Origin: Ariolimax columbianus
Taxonomy: Eukaryota; Mollusca; Gastropoda; Stylommatophora; Arionidae
Assembly (NCBI GenBank): GCA_036924085.1
Contig: JAVGWX010000011.1
Span: forward strand, 22,765,739-22,829,738
Direction: 5' to 3'
Length of the DNA: 64,000 nucleotides
In this document: one piece after another, positions 42,480-52,925 of the stretch
Layout of the letters: each line of letters starts with the position of its first letter
Numbering within the stretch: the stretch's first letter is position 1
Notes under the pieces: model-generated
Told to the model about the DNA's origin: nothing
Seen by the model: the letters and a program-made list of their open reading frames with translations, nothing else
Databases searched by the model: none
Translations under genes and position numbers: made by a program

Positions 42480-42990
42480 TTCTATCACGTATGTCGTTGA
42501 CCAACTCTGTTGTTAATTGTGGCCCATTCCATTATGTCAGGTTGTCCAGCATCTTCTCTCTAGGCTTTCCTCTGTCTCTCTTTCCTGCTATCTTTCCCGT
42601 TGTCACGATGTGCTCCAAGCCGCCTCTTCTCATAACTTGCCCCCCAAAAGAGTATAACTGTCTTGTTCTGATTCTTGCAATAAGTTGTCTTTGTGATTGT
42701 ATCTTTTCGAGTAATGCATCATTAGTTTTCTTTGCAGTCCATGGGATCCAGCATTCTTCTCTAAAACCACATCTCCGTTATCTCCAAAGATCTAAGCGTT
42801 TGCTTTCTAACTGTCCATGATTCACTGCCATATGCCAGCACTGGTTCCATGTAGCATCAAGGACTCTTTTTCCTAGTTCCAGCCACAAGGTTTTGATGCA
42901 CAATATTCCCTTAATGGTCAATAAAACAGATTTTGCTTAGGCTATTCTACATTTCATTTCGGGATTGGGTGGTTTCTGTTGTTTTTCGTT
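42480..42990 (-). mobile_element. RTE-type LINE post-RT remnant
   Basis: Minus strand gives LAYGSESWTVRKQTLRSLEI, RRMLDP and, in shifted frames, RIRTRQLYSFGGQVMRRGGL and GKIAGKRDRGKP: the YGSETW...RRML.IPW...L..I..R...G...RRGG..E...GKI.GKR.RG pattern. Upstream, MKCRIAQAKSV and LRINEKQQK are visible. Several frameshifts. Its 5' edge is the 31-bp array. Confidence 0.75.
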
Positions 42991-44657
42991 AATCCTCAGA
43001 TCAAGGTCCCAGTTTCTCTTACATCCTCAGATCAAGGTCCCAGTTTCTCTTACATCCTCAGATTAAGGTCCCAGTTTCTCTTACATCCTCAGATCAAGGT
43101 CCCAGTTTCTCTTACATCCTCAGATCAAGGTCCCAGTTTCTCGTAGATCCTCAGATTAAGGTCCCAGTTTCTCTTACATCCTCAGATTAAGGTCCCAGTT
43201 TCTCTTACATCCTCAGATCAAGGTCCCAGTTTCTCTTACATCCTCAGATTAAGGTCCCAGTTTCTCTTACATCCTCAGATTAAGGTCCCAGTTTCTCTTA
43301 CATCCTCAGATCAAGGTCCCAGTTTCTCTTACATCCTCAGATCAAGGTCCCGGTGTCTCTTACATCCTCAGATCAAGGTCCACAGTTTCTCTTACATCCT
43401 CAGATCAAGGTCCCAGTTTCTCTTACATTCTCAGATCAAGGTCCCAGTTTCTCTTACATCCTAAGATTAAGGTCGCAGTTTCTGTTACATCCTCAGATCA
43501 AGGTCCCAGTTTCTCTTACATCCTCAGATTAAGGTCCCAGTTTCTTTTACATCCTCAGATCAAGGTCCCAGTTTCTGTTACATCCTCAGATCAAGGTCCT
43601 GATGTTTCTTACATCCTCAGATCAAGGTCCCAGTTTCTCTTACATCCTCAGATCAAGGTCCCAGTTTCTCTTACATTCTCAGATCAAGGTCCCAGTTTCT
43701 CTTAGATCCTCAGATTAAGGTCCCAGTTTCTCTTACATCTTCAGTCATGGTCCCGGTTTCTCTTACATCTTCAGATCAAGGTCCCGGTTTCTTTTACATC
43801 ATCAGATCAAGGTACCAGTTTCTTTTACATCCTCAGATCAAGGTCACGGTTTCTTTTACATCCTCAGATCAAGGTCCTGGTTTCTCCTACATCCTCAAAT
43901 TAAGGTCCCAGTTTCTCTTACATCTTCAGTCAAGGCCCCGGTTTCTCTTACATCCTCAGATCAAGGTCCCGATTTCTCTTACATCCTCAGATCAAAGTCC
44001 AGGTTTCTCTTGTATCCTCAGATCAAAGTCCCGATTTCTCTTGTATCCTCATATCAAAGTCCCGGTTTCTCTTATATCCTCAGATCAACATCCAGGTTTC
44101 TCTTGTATCCTCAGATCAAAGTCCCGGTTTCTCTTGTATCCTCAGATCAAAGTCCAGGTTTTTTCTATCCTCAGATCAAAGTCCCGGTTTCTCTTGTATC
44201 CTCAGATCAAAGTCCCGGTTTCTCTTGTATCCTCAGATCAAAGTCCCGCTTTCTCTTGTATCCTCAGATCAAAGTCCCGCTTTCTCTTATATCCGCAGAT
44301 CAAAGTCCTGGTTTCTCTTATATCCTCAGATCAAAGTCCCGGTTTCTCTTATATCCTCAGATCAAAGTCCCGGTTTCTCTTGTATCCTTAGATCAAAGTC
44401 TCGCTTTCTCTTATATCCTCAGATCAAAGTCCCGGTTTCTCTTATATCCTCAGATCAAAGTCCCGGTTTTTCTATCCTCAGATCAAAGTCCCGGTTTCTT
44501 TTATATCCTCAGATCAAAGTCCTTGTTTCTCTTATATCCTCAGATCAAAGTCCCGGTTTCTCTTGTATCCTCAGATCAAAGTCCCGTTTTCTCTTATATC
44601 CTCAGATCAAAGTCCCGCTTTCTCTGATATCCTCAGATCAAAGTCCCGGTTTCTCTT
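42991..44657 (-). repeat. 31-bp array, ~54 copies, two subfamilies
   Basis: Unit AGATCAAGGTCCCAGTTTCT plus CTTACATCCTC. Left of ~43,980 the consensus has AAGGTCCCAG and TACATCC; to the right AAAGTCCCGG and TGTATCC or TATATCC. The complement encodes RNWDLDLR, continuous with the LINE codons for LRINEKQQ at its left edge, so the array probably began by amplification at the LINE's 5' truncation point. Confidence 0.9.
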
Positions 44658-44744
44658 ACTAAGGACACTGTTGTTTGTCAGGCTGTTTTAATCTCTATAC
44701 AGGTTTTGTCTCATATCTGTCTTGCGAGGCAGTATTGTTCTCTC

Positions 44745-44950
44745 TTTTCCTGCGTGAGCGTTCAGCTTTGGATGGGTACCACGGTCTTGATATGCTCCCC
44801 ACATGGGCACCTATAATCTGTCCCAATCATCATTTTGTTGTAAAGATGACCATTGAGTCTGTTATGCCCAGTTCTCAGTCTGAAGATGATGACTTGCTGT
44901 TATATATTTAAGTTAAAGTAGCTGTCTTCTTTTAAGAAGTCGGAGGATCA
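44745..44950 (-). mobile_element. LINE region after RNase H, fragment
   Basis: Minus strand reads LRTGHNRLNGHLYNKMMIGT and YRCPCG, matching LRTGHNRLRYHLFNKLKIG...CPCG of LINE-A but clearly diverged; a relative, not a LINE-A copy. Confidence 0.7.
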
Positions 44951-45361
44951 GCCCATTGTTTTCAGGAGGATTTGAAGTTGGATAGACATTAAAGAAACGA
45001 GGTGATATCAAGGCAAAACAGTCTGTTCTGGAACCCACATAAATAAGAGAAATAGAAGCATTGTAGAGATAGACTGAGAAGACCTAAATTGAGCTAACGC
45101 AGATGACCCATGGCATGGAGACTTGGAGTGCATTTGTTGAAGACCTATGCAAGCTCCTTGGGGTTCAGTATGTTTTGATTGGTTGACTGAGCCCATTTCC
45201 AGTGTGAACCCGGAGATATTTTATTAAGAAGCAAAGACTATACCGACACATCAGTGAATGTCATTAAATGAGTCTAAGGAGAGTTATGCGGGGGAGGGGG
45301 GGGGGGTGGCAACCTGTCTTGTGAATCAAACTGAAATAGATACTGATTCTAGAAGAGAATA
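44951..45361. other. unassigned sequence with G run
   Basis: No gene recognised; G homopolymer of about 15, with one A interruption, near 45292-45306. Confidence 0.45.
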
Positions 45362-45363
45362 TA

Positions 45364-45928
45364 CAAGGCGTATTCAAATGAAACCGGACCAAACTGCAAC
45401 AAGTGAACATACGTACGATGCGCATGATGACGTCAGTTCTGGTGTAAACAGCACATACCAACCGTCACGTTTGCAAAATGTCATTATTATCAGACTCATA
45501 GTTTCCTCAGCAGACCGTTAAAAACATGGCGGTGTAGTACGGACAACGATGTTTAAAGAAGAACGTGAGTTAACGAAAGATCTTCCGAGACCAAGTCAGG
45601 CGTATATTGTTGCATTAACTCACGTCTTTCTTTAATCATCGTTGTGAAGTTCTTCACTGTTGTCTTCGACACACTTTTGTCACCATACACTGCCTGCATT
45701 CTGCAATGAATGTCAACTGGTCGACATCCTTCAGCTGTTAGAAACCGAAACACCGCTCGCTGATCAACTCTGGACGAATTCCGTATGACATATTTTTAAC
45801 AATCGGAGGATAATGAAACTTTGCAAACTTGACGGTAGGTATGTGCTGTTTACACCAGAAGTGACGTCATCATTCTACGTACGTATGTTAACTTGTTGCA
45901 GTTTGGTCCGGTTACATTTGACACATTG
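45364..45928. mobile_element. mariner element, 565-bp internally rearranged copy
   Basis: TA on both sides (45362-45363, 45929-45930). Inverted ends of about 115-120 bp: left CAAGGCGTATTCAAATGAAA, right complement CAATGTGTCAAATGTAACCG, and the shared interior CCGGACCAAACTGCAACAAG. The interior keeps only the N-terminal part of a transposase on the minus strand (next entry) plus an inverted duplication at 45543-45575 / 45613-45645. Non-autonomous. Confidence 0.85.
45553..45753 (-). pseudogene. mariner transposase N-terminal fragment
   Basis: Encodes FRFLTAEGCRPVDIHCRMQA and VYGDKSVSKTTVKNFTTMIK, the N-terminal helix-turn-helix DNA-binding region of mariner transposases (FL..EG..P.DIH.RM...YGD...S...V..W). 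The Trp usual after the second helix is not seen, and the catalytic DD(D/E) part is absent. The C-terminal end is an artefact of the inverted duplication. It probably cannot transpose itself. Confidence 0.82.
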
Positions 45929-46034
45929 TACAATCTTTTGATACAGGCTTCCTTCTAGGAGGTCAACTATAGTGGTACCACCATGCTCCTATTAGAGTAA
46001 AGAAGTACATTTTATGATGTTGCCACGTGTGGAT

Positions 46035-46556
46035 ACTTCTTCTATCTTCTTCTTCTTCTTCTTCTTCTTCTTCTTCTTCTTCTTCTTCTTCTTCTTCTTC
46101 TTCTTCTTCTTCTATCTTCTTCTTCTTCTTCTTCTTCTTCTATCTTCTTCTTCTTCTTCTTCTTCTTCTTCTTCTTCTTCTTCTTCTTCTATCTTCTTCT
46201 TCTTCTTCTTCTTCTTCTTCTTCTTCTTCTATCTTCTTCTTTCACTTCTTCTTCTTGTGCTTCTTCTTCTTCTTCTTCTTCTTCTTCTTCTTCTTCTTCT
46301 TCTTCTATCTTCTTCTTCTTCTTCTTCTTCTTCTTCTTCTTCTATCTTCTTCTTCTTCTTCTTATTCTTCTTCTTCTTCTTCTATCTTCTTCTTTCACTT
46401 CTTCTTCTTTTTCTTTTGTTCGGTTTTCTCACTCCCGCTACCAAGCCTGAAACAGGCTGTGCAAGTAACAGGATGTAATCCGGAGAACGGGACGCGTTGT
46501 GTGGTAGTTTACGGCTTTATTTGCAGCTTTCGGACCGACACACCCGTCTTCGGTGG
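46035..46556 (-). mobile_element. R350 copy m with ~380-bp TTC tail
   Basis: 46035-46418 is (TTC)n with TATC interruptions and a duplicated block containing TATCTTCTTCTTTCACTTCT (near 46229 and 46381). It joins the reversed 3' half of R350 (GTTCGGTTTTCTCACTCCCG; GCAGCTTTCGGACCGACACA) ending at 46556. On the element strand this is body then a very long GAA tail. I saw no TSD. Confidence 0.82.
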
Positions 46557-46621
46557 GCCATGTACAATGAGGTACAGTAAAAATCAGCGCAACGGGAGCA
46601 AATTAAGACTGATACAGGTAT

Positions 46622-46652
<31 letters not shown>

Positions 46653-46960
46653 CGAAATAGAGACAGAAAAGAGACAGAAGATAGAGAGCAAATATAAAAG
46701 AGAGAGGAGTGAGAGCGAGAGAAGAGAGAGAATTGAGAGAGAGGGAAATAGAGAAAAAGAGAGAAATAGAGAGAGGAGAGAGAAAAAGAGAGAGACAGCG
46801 AGACAATAGAGAGAGGAGAGAGAAATAGAGAGACAGAAGAGAGAGAGAGAGAGAGAGGAAAGAGAGAAGAGAACGAGAGGAGCGATAGAGGAGAGAAAAG
46901 AGAGAGATAGAAGAGAGAGCGAGAGAAAAAGAGAGAGGAGAGGAGAGAGAGAGAAAGCTG
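46622..46960. repeat. GAGA-rich purine tract
   Basis: (GA)n with AAAGAGAGAG and AATAGAGA interruptions over about 340 bp. The long minus-strand Ser/Leu frames are artefacts. Confidence 0.88.
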
Positions 46961-47096
46961 GGGTGAACACATACATTCAAGTCACAATATGTCGGCCTCC
47001 TGTGAAGACGTCTTCAACAAATCCATGTACAGTTTTCAAACGTTGACATTTATAGCATAGCCATTACATTCTACCGTCGCTTCTTGTGCAAGATGT

Positions 47097-47243
47097 GGAT
47101 CGATGTGATCCCCGTAGTAGTGGAATTCACGCAGATGAAGCCAAGCATGGCACAACCGCCTAGAGGACCCTGTCTACCTTCATCAGCACTACAACCCGCC
47201 ACTCGAAGCCATTTGGAGCACACACTTGGTTAAACTTACTCAC
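47097..47243 (-). mobile_element. T37 left-arm fragment, reversed
   Basis: CGATGTGATCCCCGTAGTAG, ACAACCGCCTAGAGGACCC and CACTACAACCCGCCACT are the complement of the T37 left arm. No core array attached. Confidence 0.7.
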
Positions 47244-47289
47244 CAAAGTAGAGAGCAGTAAGGGAAATCGATACAAAGCAGTAGGATAA

Positions 47290-47612
47290 GGAGATGATAC
47301 ACAAATAGGTAAGGGATATCAAGGATAAGGAGATCAGTTAAGTAAGGGATATCTAGGATAAGGAGATCAGTTCAGTAAGGGATATCTAGGATAAGGCGAT
47401 CAGAACCCGATAAGAAAAGGCTATCATGGATAAGGAGATAAGACACAGATAAGTAATGGGATAAGGAGATCAGACACAGATAAGTAATGTGATAAGCAGA
47501 TCAGACACAGATAAGTAATGGAATAAGGAGATAAGACACAGATAAGTAATGGGATAATCAGATCAGACACAGATAAGTAATGGGATAAGCAGATCAGACA
47601 CAGATAAGTAAC
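47290..47612. repeat. ~31-bp minisatellite, ~10 copies
   Basis: Unit GATAAGGAGATCAGACACAG plus ATAAGTAATGG; left units are the variant AAGTAAGGGATATCTAGGAT. Moderately diverged. Confidence 0.85.
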
Positions 47613-48598
47613 ATATCCCATTGCACTCTAAAATCCCACCAGATTTTGTAAAGGAATCGTTCAGCTTGTCAATTGTTATTAGAATAACATATTAGAATTG
47701 CTTTATTATGTTTAATTTAAATGTTTAATGTGTGAGAGGGAATGGGGTTATCGTTCTGATGGACATACTTGAACTGTTTCAAGGATGAAGGTGTAAAGGG
47801 ATATATGGAAATCAAGTAAGATAGAAGCAGACAAAACAAAGAGACGAAGTAGGACACATATCAGGAACATGCTCAAATAAAACCAACCTAGTTCGAGACG
47901 AATACAGCCAGGATTGAGGAAGACGAAGGGCGGACATGAAAGAGTGGAGGATGAAGATTGCCGATTGCCAGAAATTGCTACTTTGTATCCTGGCCCACAG
48001 TCCTGGGAGACGCGAGTCAATTTGAATTTGATGAAATGTATGTAAAATGCTGGGTTCCCGCTAAGTGGTCTGTCGGCCATACAGTTTGTTTTTCAGAAGA
48101 CAGGGCCACGCAACAATATTGGTCTTCTTTGAAGCGGTATGCAAATCTATGAACTATTAAGAGCGTCTGCTGATTGGCTTGTATGAATAGGCATGCGCAG
48201 TGCCAGTCGTCTGTAATCATGGCTTGAGCAAGCAGACGAGACCCCCGACCTTCTATTTGAATAATTTGCATGATGGCACCGAAGTCAGAGACCGGGTCTT
48301 TCTGATTACAGCGCGCCTGCTTCATGAAAGATGCTTCGTCAGGCGCTCAAAGAAATCAGCTTCTTTCTTTGATGTCATCCAGTATTTTCTGTTGCGTCGT
48401 TGTGTCGTGTTTGTTACATTCAAGATGCCAGGGTATTACCCCGTTCGGGTACTAACCGGGGTTCATCGCGACTCTAAGATTCCACGAAAGGTATTTAGGA
48501 GACGTGTGAGAAGTAGTGACGTACTGACAGTAGTAAAAGTCGTTTTAAAATATGTAGCTCCCAGCTATGGTTATAGATTCAGCAACCCTGTATGTCAG
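47613..48598. other. unassigned sequence
   Basis: About 1 kb without recognised repeats or transposon motifs. Overlapping frames (47748-48080 minus, 48200-48655 plus, 151 codons) have no motif known to me. It is the longest non-repetitive stretch in this half and the first place to search for a host exon. Confidence 0.4.
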
Positions 48599-50080
48599 TC
48601 ATCAGCATTATCATCATCATTATCACCAGCATCATCATCATCATCATCAGGTTGATCAGTCCTAAGACTGGTTGTAAAATTGTTTGAGTATGTCTCTCTA
48701 TTTGACCCTATCCTCTGGTTGATCAGTCCTAAGACTGGTTGTAAAATTGTTTGAGTATGTCTCTCTATTTGACCCTATCCTCTGGTTGATCAGTCCTAAG
48801 ACTGGTTGTAAGGTTAGTGGGTACGTCTCTATTTGACCCTATCTTCTGGTTGATCAGTCCTAAGACTGGTTGTACGGTTTGTCTGAGTATGTCTCTCTAT
48901 TTGACCCTATCTTCTGGTTGATCAGTCCTAAGACTGGTTGTACGGTTTGTCTGAGTATGTCTCTCTATTTGACCCTATCTTCTGGTTGATCAGTTCTAAG
49001 ACTGGTTGTACGGTTTGTCTGAGTATGTCTCTATATTTGACCCTATCTTTTGGTTGATCAGTCCTAAGACTGGTTGTACGGTTTGTCTGAGTATGTCTCT
49101 CTATTTGACCCTATCTTCTGGTTGATCAGTCCTAAGACTGGTTGTACGGTTTGTCTGAGTATGTCTCTATATTTGACCCTATCTTCTGGTTGATCAGTCC
49201 TAAGACTGGTTGAACGATTTGTCTGAGTATGTCTCTATATTAGACCCTATCTTCTGGTTGATCAGTCCTAAGACTGGTTGTACGGTTTGTCTGAGTATGT
49301 CTCTATATTTGACCCTATCTTCTGGTTGATCAGTCCTAAGACTGGTTGTACGGTTTGTCTGAGTATGTCTCTATATTTGACCCTATCTTCTGGTTGATCA
49401 GTCCTAAGACTGGTTGTACGGTTTGTCTGAGTATGTCTCTATATTTTACCCTATCTTCTGGTTGATCAGTCCTAAGACTGGTTGTAAGGTTTGTCTGAGT
49501 ATGTCTCTATATTTGACCCTATCTAATGCAGCTCTCTCCATTTTAGTATAGGTTTGCACTGTAATTTCTATGGGTACTTGAGATGTAAGATGAGTCTTTC
49601 TCGTCCCCTTACACTTTTCTTCTGGATCTTTCCCTCTTGCACAGCTGCTCTCAACCATTGTCCCTCACTTCCTCCATTTCACTTTTATTCAGAATATCAT
49701 TCCCCCTTTCCCAAAATAGCCCAACTCAAAAAGTGTGTTCCAAATGTGTACCCTTTGTGTTGCGTAGCATTGCTTTTTGAGGGATACTATCTGGTGTTTG
49801 CCGTGTCACTTGGTCGAACCATTTGGTTTGTTGTCTCTTGATGAAGTCTAGCGCTGGTGTTGTACCTACTTGTCTGCTAATGTCTTCGTTTCTAATTCTA
49901 TCCATTCTTGTTACTTGAAGCAGTGTGTGTAGCCCTGTTGTTACGATGTATCTTTTAGCTTTTTGTCAATGTCCAATTCTGACTCTGATAGTACAATGTG
50001 GTAGGAATATCGTGTTGTTTAATGTTCTTTTTGTATCCATTGTCACGTGCTTGCATATTAATATATGGGACAATTGTCCG
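48599..50080 (-). mobile_element. LINE-D with 68-bp array at its 3' end
   Basis: Minus strand from about 50080: LDFIKRQQTKWFDQVTRQTP, DSIPQKAM, then PIEITVQTYTKMERAALDRV, KYRDILRQ and LGLINQ. The last residues are the unit of the 68-bp array (49524-48650), and beyond it lies an (ATG)n tail (48650-48599). Order: body, array, simple tail. Frames upstream are broken. Confidence 0.78.
48650..49524 (-). repeat. 68-bp array, ~13 copies, made of the LINE-D 3' end
   Basis: Unit GGTTGATCAGTCCTAAGACT, GGTTGTACGGTTTGTCTGAG, TATGTCTCTATATTTGACCC, TATCTTCT; period 68 (e.g. starts 48848, 48916). The first units, nearest the tail, are shorter variants (GTAAAATTG, GTAAGGTTAG). The complement encodes DRVKYRDILRQ...LGLINQ, the single-copy C-terminus just inside the body. 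Confidence 0.92.
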
Positions 50081-50163
50081 ATGATTTGACTTGCTTTCGC
50101 ACGTTGCGGAATAATAGTCTCAATTCTCACTCTGAAACCCTAAAATTGCGGAGGTGAGGGGAT

Positions 50164-50197
<34 letters not shown>

Positions 50198-50557
50198 CTC
50201 CTCCCCCCCCCCCAACATTGTTATGAACCATTGAACTACTATCTTCTGTAGAAGACTCTCATATCGCATACTGTGTCCAAGTCAACTCAAATTTCGTTTC
50301 TGTATCAGTCTCAATTATGACTTCTTTGCGCCTACTTCAGTGACGATATTGTCATTGGATTGTCTTTCATTCCATCTATTACATTTCAAACGCTTCCAAA
50401 CGTTTTCCATCATTCCTTAACCAAGCTCAAGTTTTAGACCCAGAATATACGCAATGTATATGCATTAATTCGTGTTTGTACAGTTTGGTCAATATTTTCA
50501 TTGTTCAACATTGATGTTGCAAATAAACCTGAAGGCCCGCATTAGTTTTAACTGCTC
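50081..50557. other. unassigned sequence with (CT)n and C run
   Basis: (CT)n at about 50168-50196 followed by a C-rich run to 50211. The remainder is AT-rich without motifs; it may include more decayed LINE-D. Confidence 0.45.
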
Positions 50558-50565
50558 GTCGGTAT

Positions 50566-50641
50566 CTTCTTCTTCTTCTTCGTACGCTGTCAGGCGTCAA
50601 CTTGTATTTGTTCGAAGAAAGCAGCTGTCATCCTGAGGCTG
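50566..50641 (-). mobile_element. LINE-A copy, 76 bp
   Basis: Only the last ~60 bp of LINE-A (CGTACGCTGTCAGGCGTCAA; AAGCAGCTGTCATCCTGAGG) plus a five-repeat GAA tail in reverse. Flanked by a perfect 8-bp TSD GTCGGTAT (50558-50565, 50642-50649). A second micro-copy, with the one at 19.2 kb. Confidence 0.85.
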
Positions 50642-50861
50642 GTCGGTATGGAAGTGTTACAAAGAATTCAGCAGAATAAGCCACTCATTGCATGAGCTGT
50701 AGGTGGCGAATTACCTTCCTAGTTGTCTTGCCTTCCCTAATCGAAATTCGGACACACATTTACAGTCTGGTCAACAGGAGCGTCCAGGTAGCATGAGTAG
50801 TATCCCATACTTAGTCGTGATAAGTGAGTTGCCACTGAACTAATATATCTAGTTCCCGGTT

Positions 50862-51240
50862 CTTATTAGTCGACCTGTACTTCTACAGGGGCAGATGCCC
50901 ATGTGCAGGTCCCAGCTCTGGTACGAGCTGGATGCAGCCGGGACAAGGGTTCCCTGCCTACCGGGCTAGGCTCGAGCAGCTTAATACCCCACTGCGTTGG
51001 GACAAGCGCTTACGGAGGGTGGTTAACCGATGTGTGAGTCCATCTTAATAGACTCACACACTAGAGCAAAGTAGACTGGCAGCCTGTTAGGCGCCATCTC
51101 TGTTGCTCTAAACAAACCACCAAACGATGGCCGGTGTTATACCATATCACACAGTTAGTCGCCTCTTACGACATGCTCTCTGTGAGGCAGTGGTGCTATT
51201 CTTGTCCTAGTTATACACAAAGATCCCGGCGGACCACTCG
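50862..51240. mobile_element. dispersed element with GTCGTAAGAGGCGACTAA core
   Basis: Minus strand contains GTCGTAAGAGGCGACTAACT, which I associate from memory with common marine-invertebrate interspersed repeats. AGCCTGTTAGGCGCCATCTC and GTTATACCATATCACACAG recur at 62553-62750; ACTAGAGCAAAGTAGACTGG recurs near 57570. Ends and TSD not determined; probably a SINE or DNA-transposon fragment. Confidence 0.6.
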
Positions 51241-51575
51241 GTATATATATATATATATATAGAGAAACAGAGAGAGGTAAATAAAACCAATCCATAAATT
51301 ATAGTCCCGCGCGGGTGCGTGCGTAGGTGTGTGTGTGGCTTCGGTTGGTTGGGTGGGTGGGTGTTTGGGTAAGGGAATTGGTGTTTGTGTGTGTGTGTTT
51401 GACATTTGGATGGGTGTGTGCGTGCGTGCGTGCGCGTGTGTGTGAGAGAGAAAGACTTTTGGATGAGTGTGAGTGTGTTTGACTTTTGGATTGGTGTGTG
51501 TAACACGTAACGTAATGTAAGATAATTTTAACGTAATGTAATGTTATGTAACGTAACGTAATATAATTTAGTTAT
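51241..51575. repeat. (TA)n, GT-rich and AACGTAATGT-type simple repeats
   Basis: (TA)n at 51241-51261, GT-rich stretch 51316-51500 with TGGGTGGG and TGCG blocks, and a short TAACGTAATG repeat at 51504-51570. Confidence 0.85.
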
Positions 51576-51599
51576 AATGTATATGGCACAGATACATAT

Positions 51600-51790
51600 A
51601 TCATCATCATGTAGCATGCCCTGTGCAGATCGTCGCTCCATTCACAGCATGTCTGGACGTAACTCGATCTGTCGCCACATCTCCAGCCTGCTCCAGAGTC
51701 ACGCCCAAGCATTCCTTGACATCTTTGTGTCATCGCCTTCTTGGTGCCACGGCCGTCCGCTACTGCTTCACCTTCTCATCTTCTTGGCCA
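51600..51790 (-). mobile_element. LINE-C 3' end with (ATG)n tail
   Basis: Complement of ATCATCATCATGTAGCATGC (tail), then the same C-terminal region as at 23.8 and 31.5 kb (ECLG-T-EQAG around 51690-51720). Heavily truncated. Confidence 0.72.
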
Positions 51791-52404
51791 TCATTACGAT
51801 CTTCTACATTGTCTTCCTCCAACTTCGAATTTTTGAATCTTGGAATCCAGCTTCTAGAGCTTAATTTAAAAGTCGAAAGTCTACTCCACAATCGACAGAC
51901 TTTTGGAGTATGTGACTGGTAATGAGTTGGAGACGCTTCTGTCCTGGACAGGTTAGTGTCCCAGATCTAAGAAACATCTTCCAATATATACCCTGCAGGA
52001 ACCAAATATAACCCGATATTTCCGCTGCCTCCCATTTATTTCTCAGTGGTTCTCAAACAGTTGAGAATGAGATCACTTACAAAATTAATTAGGACTCACT
52101 ACAGCCGAGTGGTGCCCTTGTAGACGAAAACAGGACCACTGTAACCTTCGAGCAATGTCTTAAAAAATAAATTAACTAAAATCCATGAAATGAAATTTGT
52201 GTTTTGTTCGGCCATTGTACATTGAACGGCACAAGTGGAAAGATAACTAACTAACTAACTAACTAAATGATCCCTGTAGAGGGGCCAACTGCAGTGGTGT
52301 CCATATGCTTCATTTGGGGCGCAATAACGAATTCATCAGTCGTAGATCTTCTGGTTGCATCAATGGATATTTCGTTTCTTCTTTCGTTGGCATGCAAATG
52401 TAAT
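51791..52404. other. unassigned; solo hAT-type terminus at 52053
   Basis: CAGTGGTTCTCAAACAGTTG at 52053-52072 equals the hAT-type terminus of 40867-40852 read inward, but no matching opposite end is seen nearby. No gene recognised in the rest. Confidence 0.45.
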
Positions 52405-52925
52405 ATATATCTGCAATCGTGTCTCTTGTATAAACTTCACTGTCTTTTGTAGTTCACATGTCAGTTCATAGCGTTTCTCTTCCAGTGTCGTTCATATGGA
52501 TCAGTGTGATTTTCTCTGTACATCATATTCGGGGGCAGTTCTGTAGGTGCTCTATAGTCTGGAGTGCCTGTACGCATGTACACACAGCTGAGTTGTCAAT
52601 CTTTAATTTTGTGTACATGTGTCTGCGGAGTCGGCTGTGTCCTGTTTCAAGGCGCAACACAGCAGTTTGCTCTTGTCGGTTTGTCTTATGGTAATCGTCT
52701 TGTGTCACTGTTGGTGGCTTTCTGATTGATTTGATCATCCTTATCTTCTATTGGTATGTAACTGGCACATCTGGCTGCTCGTCTGCAGCGCCCTCCTTTG
52801 CCAGTCGGTCAGCTCTCTCGTTTTCTCGTACTCCACAATGAGAAGGTATCCACTGCATAACAATCTTGCGCTGGTTGCTCAATTGAGACAGTAGAGCCTG
52901 TAGATTTCGCAGTTTCCTGGACTTC
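52405..52925 (-). mobile_element. LINE-B copy, single 3' unit
   Basis: Minus strand: KIVMQWIPSHCGVRENERAD (RNase H His and Asp), RLAKEGAADEQPDVPVTYQ, then TQDDYHKTNRQEQTAVLRLE and TGHSRLRRHMYTKLKIDNSA, CTCVQALQTIEHLQNCP. Its end (TCTGCAATCGTGTCTCTTGT on plus) is the single-copy counterpart of the 58-bp unit at 20-21 kb. Frames broken between RNase H and the following region. Confidence 0.8.

Noticed and set aside
43747..44662. Three overlapping 145-214-codon frames with SPGFSYILRSKSRFLL-like repeats
   Set aside because: 31-bp array read in three successive frames; no unique sequence.
46517..46980. Ser/Leu-rich secreted or membrane protein candidates
   Set aside because: Minus-strand reading of a GAGA purine tract.
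47748..48655. Possible host exon in the non-repetitive stretch
   Set aside because: Frames of 110-151 codons without motif, and I could not identify splice-bounded coding with any homology; left as unassigned.
48200..48655. Frame ending in the poly-Ser tract of the (TCA)n run
   Set aside because: The C-terminal serines are the LINE-D (ATG)n tail read on the opposite strand.
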